DNA of 64,000 bases from Austropuccinia psidii (lineage: Eukaryota; Basidiomycota; Pucciniomycetes; Pucciniales; Sphaerophragmiaceae). Below the pieces are notes generated by a model. That model was not told the origin of the DNA. It was given only the letters and a program-made list of their open reading frames with translations, and searched no databases. The position numbers and the translations under genes are program-made. The stretch is from contig JALGQZ010000007.1 of NCBI GenBank assembly GCA_023105745.1, forward strand, positions 5,067,592 to 5,131,591, read 5' to 3'. Positions 1 through 12,263 of the stretch are shown here, piece after piece (position 1 is the stretch's first letter; each line of letters starts with the position of its first letter).

Positions 1-1155
1 TGGCATATGTGGTTCATAATTCTTATAAATTTGTTTCACATTTGCAAGGATGTCATCCTTTAATTTCTTCCTTTCACTGTCACTTTTTGCTAAATGTGTA
101 GCAAATTGATTGGTATTCTTAACTATTTGTAAGACATGATCCTCAAGAGTTTTAAGTTAATCATTCATTTTAAGAATGGAAAGATCTTCCATGTCATAAT
201 TCTGAGCTTGAAATTGACTCTCAATTCTTTTACAAGCATTGATAATTGAATCAAAGTTGAGATTTGTCAATTGATACCATTCAGTATATTTCTTGTCCTT
301 TTTCTTTAAATCACATATATATGATTTAATTTTCTTTCACTTTGAATCAAGTTTGCCAATTTATACATTAATGCTTCTTTGTACAGCAGTTATTTGGGTG
401 TAAAAGTCCTGTTCATCCTTTCCTGCTCCTTGGCTGTGAACTCCATGAGAGTTCTGGCCATGTTGAAGACACTGTCCACAGCTGAAGGATGCAATTTGGG
501 GATTCTTCACCCTTTTGGGTAAGGTCTGTGCCAATTGGCTTTGCCTTGATGGTTCTTGGGACCTTTCTGCTTCTTTTGAGGTCCTTTGGGCTTGTCTTTG
601 GACACTGCTGGAGCTGGTTTGGAGCTTGTAGACGCCACTGGTGCCTCTGTCTCCAAAGCTGGAGTCATTTCCAACTCTTTCTTCTGGTCTATGGATAAAA
701 GACTTTGGTTCTTAAACCAATTCTTTATCTTTTTGACCTTGTCTTTGCAAGACAGTGGGCTCCAACCTCCTAAGAGTTCTATGGTCTTCTCCTGACCTAG
801 AAAGCTCTTTCTGTGTAAGTGGGAGTTCATGGCCCCCTGCCAAAGGCTTGGGCAGCTTTCCCACTCCTCTTTTTTGGCTGCTCTGAACCAATTTTTGTAC
901 TGGCTCTGATATATTTCTATTGCTGCCACTTGAAAATGGTTCAGCCCTGGAAATATTATAAAAAATTAGTTCAGGCTCAGAATTCACGTCAAAATCTGTG
1001 GGTACAGACCTTGGGGAATGGGGGGCAACTCTGGAATCCTCCAGAAGTGTCTTTCTTGTGGAAGACTTGGAGCGTCTGGATTTGGTCTTGCCTCCTCTTT
1101 GTCCAAATCCATTGGGATGGACTGAATAGTTGCTTCCATTTCTGGTATGCACCAT
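1..1155 (-). pseudogene. gag: Gag N-terminal region of element C (partial, broken)
   Basis: Gag is the structural polyprotein that forms the retrotransposon particle. The start chosen is the ATG at 1155, which opens MVHTRNGSNYS and matches the start of A1 gag (MTTTRGSQYSS at 6350). The next 150 codons are Ser/Arg/Gly-rich and share SEPEL and EPVQ blocks with A1. The main frame has a TAA at 712-714 and further stops below position 330, where the coiled-coil-like region aligns with the A1 region at about 7050-7400. A second frame across 507-929 is also open (separate entry). The fragment continues off the left edge and cannot make a full Gag. Confidence 0.8.
507..929 (-). CDS. Second open frame overlapping gag in element C
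   Basis: A 140-codon frame shifted relative to gag. It encodes a Lys/Pro-rich basic peptide with GGWSPLS, KKIKNW, EAPVASTS and KANWHRPYPKG. Past its TGA at 507 the same frame continues with VFNMARTLMEF and ends at a conserved stop after RTFTPK. The same arrangement is present in A1 (6723-7043) and A2 (about 15498-15728). No function is known to me. It could be an overprinted accessory protein, a part of Gag reached by frameshifting or splicing, or an accident of a purine-rich region. Confidence 0.45.
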   Translation of the reverse strand: MAAIEIYQSQYKNWFRAAKKEEWESCPSLWQGAMNSHLHRKSFLGQEKTIELLGGWSPLSCKDKVKKIKNWFKNQSLLSIDQKKELEMTPALETEAPVASTSSKPAPAVSKDKPKGPQKKQKGPKNHQGKANWHRPYPKG

Positions 1156-1857
1156 TTTCACGTCAATTCCAATATAAAAGGTGAAAATATAAGATGAAAC
1201 ACACACCTTTTGGTGGTACTTTATTCTTTTCAGAACTGAATAAGGTGCCTCTTTTAGCAATTTGCAACTCAATACTTTCTTCAGATTCTTCTTCTGAAGA
1301 TTCTGGGCTAGTTATATATCTCTTACTGAGCCTGTTCCCCACTGCACAGTATTTGATTAAAGACACTAGAAATTTCAAAAGAGAAAAATTATTTTTTATG
1401 CTTTTTAAAAAATTTTTAAAGATTTTTTATAAGTTTTAAATTTTTGTTTTTGATATTAAAAAAAATTATTCTTTTCAAAGAAAAAAAATCAAAATTTAAG
1501 ATTTGGAATCAACTTTAATTCAGAGTAACTCAAAGAATAATTTTATAAGTCTTTGGATGTGAAGAAGCCATGTGTAAAACAATATAAAATTGAACCAAAT
1601 TCCTCAATGAAAAAAGCTTTCAAGACAATTTCAAAAATAAAAATGATTTTAACTTCAAATTGAAAGAAAAAAAATTATTAAATTAATTTATTTTAGAACT
1701 TAAAAATATATTAATTAAAGGTATAAGGTTCAAAAAACACTGCCAGGTCCCCAGATGTAAGATGTGGTAGGTATGGTGGTTTTTTGAACACAAAAAATGA
1801 AGTCTAGAATATGATTAAAGCCAAGTCTATGGATAAAATCATGGCCAGGACCCCAAA
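1156..1857 (-). other. Leader of element C with a primer-binding site and a second PBS-like copy
   Basis: AT-rich untranslated leader between the 5' LTR and gag. Directly after the LTR (minus strand, from 1857 downward) is TTTGGGGTCCTGGCC, the site expected to pair with a tRNA 3' CCA end. About 100 bp further on (1756 downward) a second LTR-end/PBS-like copy occurs: CATCTTACA followed by TCTGGGGACCTGGC. The tRNA was not identified. Nearer gag the sequence holds a short acidic frame (about 1250-1370) that corresponds in position to the leader exon of A1. Confidence 0.6.
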
Positions 1858-3557
1858 TGTAGAATGTGACTATGAAACTGGTGATAATATTACTATTAAT
1901 CAACAGTACTATGTCTGTTCTTATGAAATATAATAATAAAATATTATTATAACCACAATTAAATAATGAAAGAATTATTTCTTTCACTTGTTATACACTA
2001 CTAGTGATTATAACAGTGAGCAGTACTTTTCTACAAGAATCAATTGCAAGAAGAATTTAATAAGAAAAACTTCTTTTATTAAAATAATAAAATTATTTTA
2101 ATATATAATTATCTTTTGCAAGAAGAATTATGAAGATAATTCTTGAAGAAAACTATTACTAGAGAAAAACTTTAATAATTAAAGATAAATGACTCACTAA
2201 TACTCCAAAGAACTTATTGATAGATAAAAGTAGAGAAATTTGACGTAGAATTGTGGATTTGAAAGATCAAAACGATTTATAGCAGGATTAAAACAATATA
2301 TAGTTGGATTGTATGATTTCACGTCTTTCTGATTGATTATTAAAGATTTAAAACACTTAAGAATAGTTTAACTAATACTTACTTGGTAAAAATGATATAA
2401 AATGATAATAAGATGATTCTTAGAAAAAACAGCAATAAGAGGCCTCTTTTAAGTAAACAACAGCTCACAGAGGCATGCCATGGAGCAAACTAAAAAACCA
2501 GTGAGTGAGAAAACAATAAAACTTTTTGGATTATTGATTGCATCATCTGTTGTCAGGTAAGAGTATCATAATTACTTAATTGATGCTTTTATGTGACTGC
2601 CAACCCCAATATGGTTAAGCATAAAAGGAGTAACATCTGTAAATCTTCTTTTATTCCAAAAGAATAATTGATTTCTCAAAGTTATCAATGTTATTGGCAA
2701 TTTCATCAAAGGTTATAATTACTGTGAATTTTTGAAGATTCAGTGTTTCACATAGAATAGTCAAAAATGGACTGTAAGTAAAACTTTTGATTTTACTAGT
2801 GAACAAATAATTATTCTTTGTTGAACCATAGATAATACAGTTCTCTATTAGTCCGGAACGTTTCATAAAGATTCATTAAGAATTGTATTTTTGATGAATT
2901 TTTGAAGTTTTTATCTCATTTCTACGTAGAATTGCAAATATCAGTGTTTCACTGGTTGCTATGAGGTAAATCAATGGATACAAGTCCAAAAAGGGCTTTA
3001 ATTACTCTTTTGGGGTTTATCCATGGATAATCATTATGAATTGACAGTGTTAAAGGAGTCTAAGTAGCTCTTTACCTCCTTGGCACGTCAAAATAGCAGG
3101 TTATTGGCTATTTTCTTAAGATTTACAGTAGTTATAACATGGTAGCCAGGTTCCCAAAAGGTTTTAGTTTACCAATTAGGGCAAGATCAGCCATGGATCC
3201 AAGCTTTGGAGCTGTCCACTCCTCTGAGGCCTCAGAAGTTGGGTACCCATGCTCTCTTTGATGTCTTTTGTCCCCCTTGCTTATTTTCACGTCAAAATAC
3301 AAAATTACGCCTAAAGTGAGATATCCACTATGGTTGTATCAAAGGTCCATGTAAGAATACCATGATATTAAGTGCTCAAAACATGCATAACACTATTCCT
3401 AGTCTATATGTAACATGGGATTTCTCACATTCCCATTATTTTTGCATGAAATGAAGAAAAACAAAAATCTTCATGCATCTTTTATGTGGTATTAATGATG
3501 TGGTGTTAAAGTCTTTTCCATATTACCACCTCAAAGAGTTAACTTGAGCTTATTCAC
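1858..3557 (-). repeat. LTR of element C, distal segment (U5 side)
   Basis: On the minus strand this segment ends CATTCTACA at 1858, next to the PBS, and is the reverse complement of most of the solo LTR at 33193-35113. It is cut at 3557, where A1 inserted. Bases 3553-3557 (TTCAC) are one copy of the A1 target duplication. Confidence 0.88.
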
Positions 3558-5592
3558 TGTGAGCCTTTGGGGTATGACCACATACCCAATAAGGTCACAA
3601 GAAAGACTCAGAATAATTATACCTTTAAGATAATTATACTAAAATTACTTAGAATAATTATACATTAAAAATAATTACTTTAAAAATACAAAAAATACCA
3701 TAAATTGGTACAAAACTTGGTTTAACTTAAAATACAATGAATCAACATGTGAAATAAAGTATACCATTGGATTCCCCATGGTAAAATACACATATACCAT
3801 TTGTATGGCATATCTGTAAATTCAATATTTAATGAGTTATAAGGAATAATACCTTATAAAAACCATAAATCCTTATTTATTTCAAGAACCAATGAAACAA
3901 AATGTGAAATGAATTGTACCATTGGATTCCCCATGAAGATCCACACATAAATCAATTAATGAGCTAATTTCCAAAGTTAATACTTAAGGAATTAACCTGA
4001 ATATATGCACTTTTTTGGTCAACACATATATTCAAGGATTATAGCTAATATCTCTTAAACTATACAAGATAGAGTGATGAACCAAAAATAAAGTTACCAC
4101 TTAATTACTGTAAGAACACAGATATGAACCTTTCTTTACAAATTATAAACAAGGTTAAAACCTAGGATGAAATATTGATAAAAATCAACAGAGCTGTTGA
4201 CCACTTTGTTGTGAAAATGGTCCAAACTTAAAATAAAGAACACAGTTGGATTCTACTAGTTTATTCGTGAAGAATGACATAATTTTTATTATTAAATTCA
4301 GGGTATACCCCCTGAAATCTTGGTTTGAAGTTTAAAGTATTGAATTTCAACAGAAAAGATGAGTTACAAGAAAAATCATCAAACTTAGAGTTTTGATGAT
4401 GTAATGAAATGCTCTTGTCAGCATAATGAGGTTATTTCAGGCTATCAGAATTCACTCTCTGAATTGCTGTAGCGTGTAAAAATTAAAAGTTATTGCAGAT
4501 CAAAGTCTGAGGTTAAATTAAGCAGTTAAGATCACCTACTGTAACCTTAAATTAAGTTGAACAATCATATGAGTGATAGAATTGGTGAATACTATTAGTT
4601 TATGATTAAAACTAATAAAATACACGAAGTTTGGGGTTCTTCCAAGCCTCTGATGTCATCAAACGTAGAGTTATAGTGATAACTCTAAATAATGGTGTAA
4701 TAATGATGTAATATGGTTTGATCATGATGTAATCATCTCCAAACCTTAAAATATTGATCAATTACAGTGGATATGATCAGTACACGTCCACTAGAAGCCT
4801 GTTGGACTCTAGGAGGGAGGTATTTACTATAAATAGAGCTCTTTTTACTCTGTTTTCCCCTGAGACGCATCAAAAACATTAAAAACATACAAACAAAAGG
4901 TAATAGCTTTATTCTTTATATATAAAACTTCTATATTATTAAAGACCAAAGTTCATCTTAATTATAATCATCAATTTTGACGTTATTAAATCATTTGTTT
5001 AACTTTTTTTGTTAAAAATCTCTCTAGAAAAAACCTCTTTTCCACGTAAAGAAATCAAGAATATTTGTAATTTCTCTATTTTTTTATTGTATATACAATT
5101 TGTATAAGTTGTATTTACATTATTTGGCGTAAAATACTTCAAAATTATTATATTAAGTGTTAAAAGTAGGTTATTTTCTCTTATATTCATAATTTTCTCT
5201 TTATTATTCTTTTAATAAATCTTTAATTAATATAAATAGTATTTAAATTAATTTATAACTTTAATATTAGTAATATTATTGTTATTAATTGTTTTTTATT
5301 AATAAAAAACAACTTTTCACACCTTTATTATTTGTTTGTTACAATAATAAAGTGTTTTTTAAATATATTAATTATTTTATATTAATATATTTATTTTATT
5401 ATAATATATTTCATAATATAAATTATATTATTATATTTTATTAATAATATAATTATTTTTAAGCCATAATTATAATAATTCTTTATTAGTATAATTATTT
5501 TTATCTTAATTATTTCATTTATAAGGACATTCATAGTGCAATAAGTAAAATATTAGTAATTTTTACTTATTGTTTCATAGTCAAACCTTACA
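3558..5592 (+). repeat. 5' LTR of element A1
   Basis: A 2035-bp direct repeat matching 12264-14281, with TG...CA ends. It carries a TATAAATAG box at 4828-4836. A possible 5' splice site (AAAAG|GTAATAG near 4897) follows, which could splice LTR-derived leader RNA to the exon at 6124. The last 700 bp are extremely AT-rich. Confidence 0.95.
4828..4836 (+). promoter_or_regulatory. TATA box in the A1 5' LTR
   Basis: TATAAATAG, conserved in the 3' LTR at 13520-13528. It is followed by a pyrimidine-rich stretch and CCCCTGAGACGC, a plausible start region for the genomic RNA. By position it should mark the U3/R boundary. Confidence 0.6.
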
Positions 5593-5612
5593 TTTGGGGG
5601 CCTGGCCGTGAT
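5593..5612 (+). promoter_or_regulatory. Primer-binding site of A1
   Basis: TTTGGGGGCCTGGCCGTGAT directly follows the LTR. A TGG that can pair with a tRNA CCA tail lies two bases in. Equivalent sites follow the LTRs of A2 (TTTGGGCGCCTGGCC, from 14844), B (TTTTGGCAGCCTGGCC, from 21284) and C. I could not assign the tRNA. Confidence 0.6.
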
Positions 5613-6123
5613 ATTTACTTAAAAGACCTTTAAAAAGATCCTAATTGGGTTTATCCAATAATAAATTATATTTATAATCATAAAGTTATATAATAATTTC
5701 ATATTTTATTGATTTTAAAAGCTATTGAGGCATTTGGAAAGCAATTGTACTGTCTTACACGTGGTTTTTCACATCCTTAGACTTGCAAGAACTTTCTTTG
5801 AGTGACTCTAGTGATTGAAAAAGATATTTTATAAATTAAAAATAATTTTATTATAATTTAATTTTATAAAGAATCATATTCATTTTTTATTCTTTAAAAA
5901 TAAAAAATAGAAAATAATAAAAAAAAATATTAAAAAAATATTAAAAACCAAAAAAAAAAGTTATTTTTATTCATTTTTATTCATTTCTTTATTCATTTCA
6001 TTTTTTTTAAAAAAAAAGAAGATATAAAAGCAATTTCTACGTGGAAAATTGCCATATCTTGCCAAAAAAAAAAAAAAAAGAACACTTCTTATAAAAAGAC
6101 TTATATTTATTTGTTTTTTTTAG
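5613..6123 (+). other. AT-rich leader of A1, no gene seen
   Basis: About 510 bp of A/T-rich sequence with homopolymer runs between PBS and leader exon. It ends in a T-rich tract and TAG at 6121-6123, a good 3' splice acceptor. The same layout lies upstream of the A2 exon at 15325. Confidence 0.5.
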
Positions 6124-6273
6124 TGTTTGAGGATAACCCAACAGAAGATAACCAAACTACTGTTGAGAGATTGGTGGAAGAAACTTGTCAAAGTTCTCCA
6201 ACACCAGTTATCACTAAAAGAAAGAAAGCTAAGAAATTAGACTTTCCAGGACCCACCATTCAAGACTCTGAAG
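6124..6273 (+). other. Candidate leader exon of A1 with a short acidic open frame
   Basis: A 150-bp segment bounded by a polypyrimidine-AG acceptor and a GTGAGC donor. It is conserved in A2 at 15325-15473 with the same acceptor and a GTGAGT donor. It encodes an acidic then basic peptide (FEDNPTEDNQTTVE, later KRKKAKKLDFPGP). Whether it is spliced to gag at 6350 or to the overlapping frame at 6723 is unknown. The nearest clear gag ATG is 77 bp downstream, and no strong acceptor stands just before it. Confidence 0.45.
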
Positions 6274-6349
6274 GTGAGCACCTCTTTTATAATTGCCATA
6301 AAAAGAATTTTCATTCTAAAATACTTTTATTTTTCTTATTTCTTAAATT

Positions 6350-8437
6350 ATGACTACCACAAGAGGTTCCCAATACTCCAGCCAATCAGATGGAGCTGGA
6401 CTCAGAGGTAGAACTGATCCCTCAAAAGGGAAAAGAACAGGCAATATCCCCAGTGGAACAGAATCCACACAAGGAAGTGCCTTATCCCAAAGGCAAGTAC
6501 CAGAAATGCCCATGATATCTGAACCTGAATTGGAACTAAGTATGAGTAACTCAAATAGGTACAAATCACATTCAGAGAGCTCAAATAGACATCTACATGA
6601 GCCAGTACAAGCAGTATTACACAGTGTAAAAGGACAAAGATTGGGAAATGTTGCCTCAAATACACCAAGGAGTGATGAACTCCTGGAACATCCTGAAAAA
6701 GTTCCTCAAAAAGGAGTAGATAGTGAAATACTCCAATGGATGGAATCCACTGTCATCCAAACCTCAAATCAAAAAAATTAAGGATTACCACACCAAAAAG
6801 AGGGAGGCAACCAAGGAAGAAGCCCCAGTAGCTTCTACCAGCAAGCCCCAAGCCAACCCACTTCCCCAAGAAGGGAAGAAGAACAAGAAAAAGAATTGGA
6901 GGAAACCATATTCCCCAAGCTACAGAATCACAAAAATCCAAATGGATGCCATGGACAATGTTTTCAACATGGCCAGAACCCTGATGGAATTCAAGGACAA
7001 AGAAGAGCAAAGAATGAGACAACCTCATTTCCCAAAGAAATAACCTTGTCAAAAGATTTTGTAAATACTTTAACAGAAATTAAAAACAGTATATTACCTC
7101 TAAAAGAAATTGAAGATAGTTTATTATCACTACAAGAAATAAATAACAATTTATCTTCTTTAACAAAAATTGTTGTACAAAACAAAAAAGAAATTGAAAA
7201 CATTAAGTTTATTGTTGAAAATAATAAACCAAAGAATTTGATTGACAATACTCAAAAATTAATACAAGGACAACAAGAATTGTATAAAAACATAAAAGAT
7301 ATCAAAGACAAGACTTTGACAATCAATTATGATGTGAGTATTGACAACCTTACAGAAAAATTAAACAAATTAAGTATTTCTGTAGAAAAATTTGAAGAAA
7401 AGACTTCATCACACCAAAAATTACTTTTGGACCATGTGGAAAAAAGTGATGAAGCAAGAATGCATCTGAAAGATGACATTCAGAGTGAAATAAGGCTTAT
7501 TACTGAAAAAATGGATAAAATTAATGAGGCTCATTTAAATATGCCAAAGTTATCAACACCATTTTCTCATATAAGAAGCCCTGTTAAAACAAAGGAGGAA
7601 CTGACAAATCCTTTCATAACAGACTTGATTCAGCAAGACAATAACCAATTCTTAATGAAGGAAGCACCTCAATTAAAAGAATGGCCAACATTCACAGGAG
7701 AAGGTGAATATGACCACATTTCATTCATTAAAACAATTGACATGTTACAAGAAGACTATGCCATACCAGATGAATTAATCACTGCAAGATTACATTCATT
7801 ATTTGAGAAATCTGCAAAAAGAGGGTATTATGCCATAAGACAAACAAATGGTAAAAATACCTGGTCTTGGTGGAAAAAAGAAATAATCACCAAGTGGGCA
7901 AATGATGCCTGGAGGTATAAGATAGAAAATGCATTTGAAAATTCTTTCTTTTACCCAGACAAAGATAAACCTTTAACTTGGTTCTTGAAACAAGTTGAAA
8001 GGCTTAATGCACTGTACCCAGAAATGTCACAAAAAATGGTGCACATGAAAATACTTAAGAAATGTGGAGGGGAACTAGAACATGCCCTGAGAAGCAGGTG
8101 TATAGAACCATGCTCCATAGAAGAGTATATAAATGCACTAGAAGATATAATGACAAGAACAAAAATTGGCAGGACTTGGAATAAATTGGACATTAAAAGC
8201 CCAAATAAACCATTTATCAAAAAAGATAAATCAAAAGAATCCTTCAAGCCCAGTACATCCAACAATAATGAACAAAGAAAATGCCATAAATGTGGAAGTA
8301 TTGGACACTTAGCCAATAATTGCCTTGAAAAAGCAAAAATCAATGAAATTGTGGAAACAGAAAACCACAATGATAAAGAAGAGGAATCTGACTCTGAAAA
8401 AGAGACAGAAGAATCAGAAACTTCTGAAAGTGATTAA
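6350..8437 (+). pseudogene. gag: Gag of element A1 (capsid/nucleocapsid), broken
   Basis: The start chosen is the ATG at 6350 (MTTTRGSQYSS), which aligns with C gag. The frame is open to 8437 except for a TAA at 6779-6781. Layout: a Ser/Gly-rich N-terminus; a Lys/Glu-rich coiled-coil-like stretch with repeated KEIE/NLSSL heptads (about 7040-7500); the retrotransposon Gag core with EWPTFTGEGEYDH and WSWWKKEI (about 7680-8160); and a CCHC zinc knuckle CHKCGSIGHLANNC (about 8282-8323, C-X2-C-X4-H-X4-C) followed by an acidic tail. Gag and Pol seem to share one frame, because the TAA at 8435-8437 is GAA in the A2 copy. The gag stop is therefore probably a mutation. Confidence 0.88.
6723..7043 (+). 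CDS. Second open frame overlapping gag in A1
   Basis: A 106-codon frame overlapping the 5' part of gag. It encodes a basic peptide with NGWNPLS, KKIKDY, EEAPVASTS, KKNKKKNWRKPY and the conserved end FNMARTLMEF...RMRQPHFPKK-stop. The C and A2 copies keep this frame and its stop. Each of the three copies has a stop in the main gag frame near this region (712 in C, 6779 in A1, about 15585 in A2). The real start is unclear because the frame is open a little upstream without a good ATG. Function unknown. Confidence 0.45.
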   Translation: MKYSNGWNPLSSKPQIKKIKDYHTKKREATKEEAPVASTSKPQANPLPQEGKKNKKKNWRKPYSPSYRITKIQMDAMDNVFNMARTLMEFKDKEEQRMRQPHFPKK

Positions 8438-9091
8438 ATCAATATAATTAATGCAGAAATTAATAATATTGACATAATTCATGAAGTACTAGATGTCAAC
8501 TCAAACTTAACACAAGTTGGAACATCTGACACAAACCTGACAAATGTGCAAGATGCCAAACTGTACAAAACCAAACCTGCAAGAGGAATGGGGTATACAG
8601 CTGGAAAATCAAGTATAAGTATTGTCATGGTTGATAACCAAGAAGCAAAGGTAAACTTGGATACAGGAGCATATTGCACCTTTGTTGGTAAGAGTTATTT
8701 AAGTACAATTGTTCCAGACTGGCAAGAAAAACTTCTACCAATCCAAGGTGTCAAATTTAGTAGTGCAAGTGAAAGCATGATGCCCCTTGGAATAATTGAC
8801 TTGACACTTATTTTCCCTCACCCTTCACAATGTATCAGAATTAAAGTGGAATTTGTAGTAATGGACAACTGTACCAGTAATCACTTTATCCTGGGAAATG
8901 ACTATTTATTAATCTATGGTATAGATATCTCTAACCAGAAAGATAGATATTTTACTATAGGAGATAATAAGAGACAAAAGTTTGGCTTCTTAAATAACAA
9001 AAAACAAATTACAGTTATTAAGAAAGAAGAAAAGATTCCAGAAAAGGAACTTTTTATATCTGAACAAATTAAAGAGACAGAATTCAATTAA
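8438..9091 (+). pseudogene. Aspartic protease region of A1 Pol
   Basis: Retropepsin that would cleave the polyprotein and works as a dimer. The active-site motif is LDTGAYCTFVG (about 8657-8690), and a second conserved block, FILGNDYL, follows near 8890. The sequence is in frame with gag. It lies between the mutated stops at 8435 (GAA in A2) and 9089 (TAA where A2 has CAA), so the original protein ran through without a break. Confidence 0.85.
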
Positions 9092-9106
9092 GAATTAACA
9101 GAAAAA

Positions 9107-10760
9107 ATGAAAGAAAAATTGATTTACCTCTTATTTAAGTATAAAAATGCCTTTGCAACTGACAAAGAACCACTAAGTGCCATAATTGGACATGAAGTGG
9201 ACATAATTCTTAATGTGGAGAAACCTTACCCACCTTTACTAAGAAGACCCGCTTACCCAGCCAGTCCAAGGGCTAGAGAAGCCTTAGAGGTACACATTAA
9301 GGAATTAATGGACCTTGGAGTATTAAGAAAGGTTGGACATAATGAACAGGTAGAAGTTACTACACCTGTCATTATAACTTGGCATAATGGAAAATCAAGG
9401 ATGGTAGGGGGCTTCAGAGCCCTGAACACCTATACCATTCCAGATAGATATCCAATTCCTAGAATCCATGAGACATTGACCCAATTGTCACAAGCTAAGT
9501 TTAACAGCTATGGATGCTCTCAAGAGTTTTCATCAAAATGTCTTAACAGACAATGCCAAGAAACTATTAAGAATAATAGTCCATTGTGGAATCTTTGAAT
9601 ACTTAAGAATGCCATTTGGGATAAAAAATGCACCTTCCCATTATCAAAGAATGATGAATACCATATTCCCTGAAGAATTATCAGAAGGATGGTTAATTAT
9701 CTATATTGATGATATCATAGTTTGCTCAGAAACTTGGGAAAATCACCTTACAAGACTAGAAAGGGTACTACAAAAAATAGTCCAAGTGAATATGAAAATT
9801 TCCTTGAAAAAGTGTCATTTTGCATATAGTGAATTAAAAGCACTAGGAAATGTTGTATCTTGCCTTAGTCTAGGCATAGACAAAAATAAAGTGGCAGCAG
9901 TACTACTTAAACCAATGCCTAAAAGCAAAAAATAAACACAATCATTTCTAGGATTTGCTGGTTACTATAGACAGCATATAAAAGACTTTGCAAAAATTGC
10001 CAAATCCTTGTATAAGCTTTGTGATCAACAAACAGTCTATGAAATAACAGAAGAAAGAGTCAAGGCATATGAAGAATTGAAAAATTCCTTAACAAATGCC
10101 CCATTTCTTCTAATGCCAGATTGGAAACTACCCTTCAAACTTTACATTGATGCCTGTGGAGAAGGACTAGGTGCTTCACTTTACCAAACACAAATTATCA
10201 ATGATAAACCAGTGGAAGGACCAATTTGTTTCATTTCAAGGCAGATAAAGCCAACAGAAGAAAGGTATGGAGCAAGCCAAATGGAATGCTTATGCTTAGT
10301 GTGGGCTTTAGAAAAACTGCATTATTATTTGGATGGCACAGTATTTGATGTAATCACAGACTGTAATGCTGTGAAATCAATATTAAATATGAAGACTCCA
10401 AATAGACATATGCTGAGATGGCAAATTGCTATCCAAGAATATAGAGGAAATCTGACTATTGTTCATAAATCTGGAAATATTCATAAAAATGCAGATGGTC
10501 TTAGCAGATGGGCTTTAGCAAATACCCCTGACAATCCAGCATGGGTACCACAAGAAGAACACCATATAGAAGGAATATGTGTTACAGACATTGGCACAGA
10601 ATTCTTTAATCAAGCTAAAGAAAGCTATAAGACAGAAAAAAATTGCCATATCTTAAGCCAACTTCTAATGAAAGACTTCAAAGATCCATCACTTTCATCA
10701 AAACTAGATGAAATATGGAAAAAGGCATATGATGAAGGAAGATTCCACCTCATTGATGGA
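9107..10760 (+). pseudogene. pol: Reverse transcriptase and RNase H of A1 Pol
   Basis: RT copies the element RNA and RNase H removes the template. Visible RT motifs are RRPAYPASPRAREAL, FRALNTYTIPDRYPIPR, MPFGIKNAPSHYQRMM and the catalytic YIDDIIVCS (about 9702-9728). RNase H shows [37 protein letters not shown] and NADGLSRW with the catalytic acids in place. Breaks: a 2-bp loss relative to A2 near 9500 shifts the frame, and a TAA at 9933 replaces GAA in A2. The active-site residues are intact even though the frame is not. Confidence 0.92.
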
Positions 10761-12145
10761 ATCCTTTACCATAGAACAAAACACACATGTGTTATGGCCT
10801 TAACAGATAGAACACTAATAAACACCATTTTACATGAGTGTCATGATAGTGTTGCATCTGGACATCTCTCAGAAGATAGGACACTAGAGAGGGTGAAAAC
10901 CTGCTCTTGGTGGCCAAATTGGAGAAAGATGTTGCAGAGTACTGCCAAACCTGTGACAGATTCCAGAAAGCCAACAGAGCCACAGGAAAGAAATTTGGAA
11001 TGATGATCCAAATCCAAGAACCAAAATCCCCATGGGAAATAGTTCATATGGATTGGGTAACAGCACTACCTCCAGGAGGAGACAGGAGCTATAATGCATG
11101 CCTAGTGTTAGTTGACAGGTACAGTAAAACTCCCATGTTCTTACCATGTCACAAAGATGACACAGCTATGGATACAGCCATAATGATATGGAATAAAGTC
11201 ATTAGCCACACAGGCTTATTCCAAAACATTATAAGTGACAGAGACCCAAAGTTCACTTCAGCATTATGGACAAATCTCCATAACTTGTTTGGGACAAATT
11301 TATCATTCTCAACAGCTTATCATCGTCAAAATGATGGTTTAGCAGAAAGAATGATACAGAACTTATAGGACATGATCAGAAGATTCTGTGCTTATGCGGT
11401 AGAATTAAAAGATTCTGCTGGTTTTACCCATGATTGGTGTACACTAATACCAGCTCTTGAACTAGCATATAAGACATCAATCCATTCTTCTACTGGCAAA
11501 ACACCAGCAATGCTAGAAAAAGGTTGGAATCCATGACTTCCTTATGACACCCTCAAAAAGGACTTAGTGGATATACATCCAACAGCAAGCAGCTTTAAAA
11601 TAATGCTTGACAAGGCAAGACATCATGCAAACAGATGTATGCAAGATTCTTTCAAATATGCAAAAGAAAGATGGGATAAAAGTCATAAGCCACCTGATTT
11701 CAAAATAGGAGACTTGGTCCTAGTATCAACCCTTAATTTCAATAACATAAAAGGCCCAAAGAAATTGAAAGATTCCTTTGCAGGACCATTTATGATAAAA
11801 GCACTTCATGGACCCAATGCTGTGCAATTGGAACTGACAGGTGAACTAATGAACAAACACCCAACCTTTCCTGTAAGTCTGATAAAACCTTACAGTTCAA
11901 GTGACAAGGAGTTATTTCCACTAAGAAATAAACCCCCACTTGAAATTCCCCCCTTGGAAGAAGGAGAAGAAAAGAAAATAGTAAAAGTCCTTAAAGAAAG
12001 AAGGACAAGAAACAAAAAAGAAAGGGAATACCTTGTAAGGTATAGAAATTCAACTCAAGAAGATGAATGGCTACTTGAGAAAGATATAACAAATGCTGAT
12101 AAACTACTAAGAAGGTTCAGACATGAAAGAAAGCCTGAAAAATAG
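10761..12145 (+). pseudogene. pol: Integrase with C-terminal chromodomain-like tail, A1 Pol
   Basis: Integrase inserts the cDNA. The zinc-binding N-terminus ([13 protein letters not shown]...[10 protein letters not shown]) spans a 1-bp frameshift near 10930. The DDE core is visible as MDWVTALPPGG, SDRDPKFTSALW and LAERMIQ. A TAG at 11366-11368 and a TGA near 11535 interrupt it. The C-terminal domain has FKIGDLVLVST and FAGPFMI, then a chromodomain-like end (KVLKERR...REYLVRYRN...DEWL) that may direct insertion to particular chromatin. The last codon is at 12145, 118 bp before the 3' LTR. Confidence 0.9.
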
Positions 12146-12249
12146 AAAAGTTAAGCATTATTGAGCTTCAATACTAACAAAGTCTATTGAAGAGGTAGGA
12201 CAGTGGATGATACCCTAATTACACATATCAGATTGTGGTACAATCTTTT

Positions 12250-12263
12250 TTGGTGGTAGGGAA
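12250..12263 (+). promoter_or_regulatory. Polypurine tract of A1
   Basis: TTGGTGGTAGGGAA lies directly before the 3' LTR, the position of the plus-strand primer. It is purine-rich but not a pure purine run. Confidence 0.55.

Noticed and set aside
5593..5612. Self-priming for the A family, as in D/E
   Set aside because: The complement of the A1 site does not occur near the TATAAATAG box or elsewhere that I could see in its LTR; a tRNA primer fits better.
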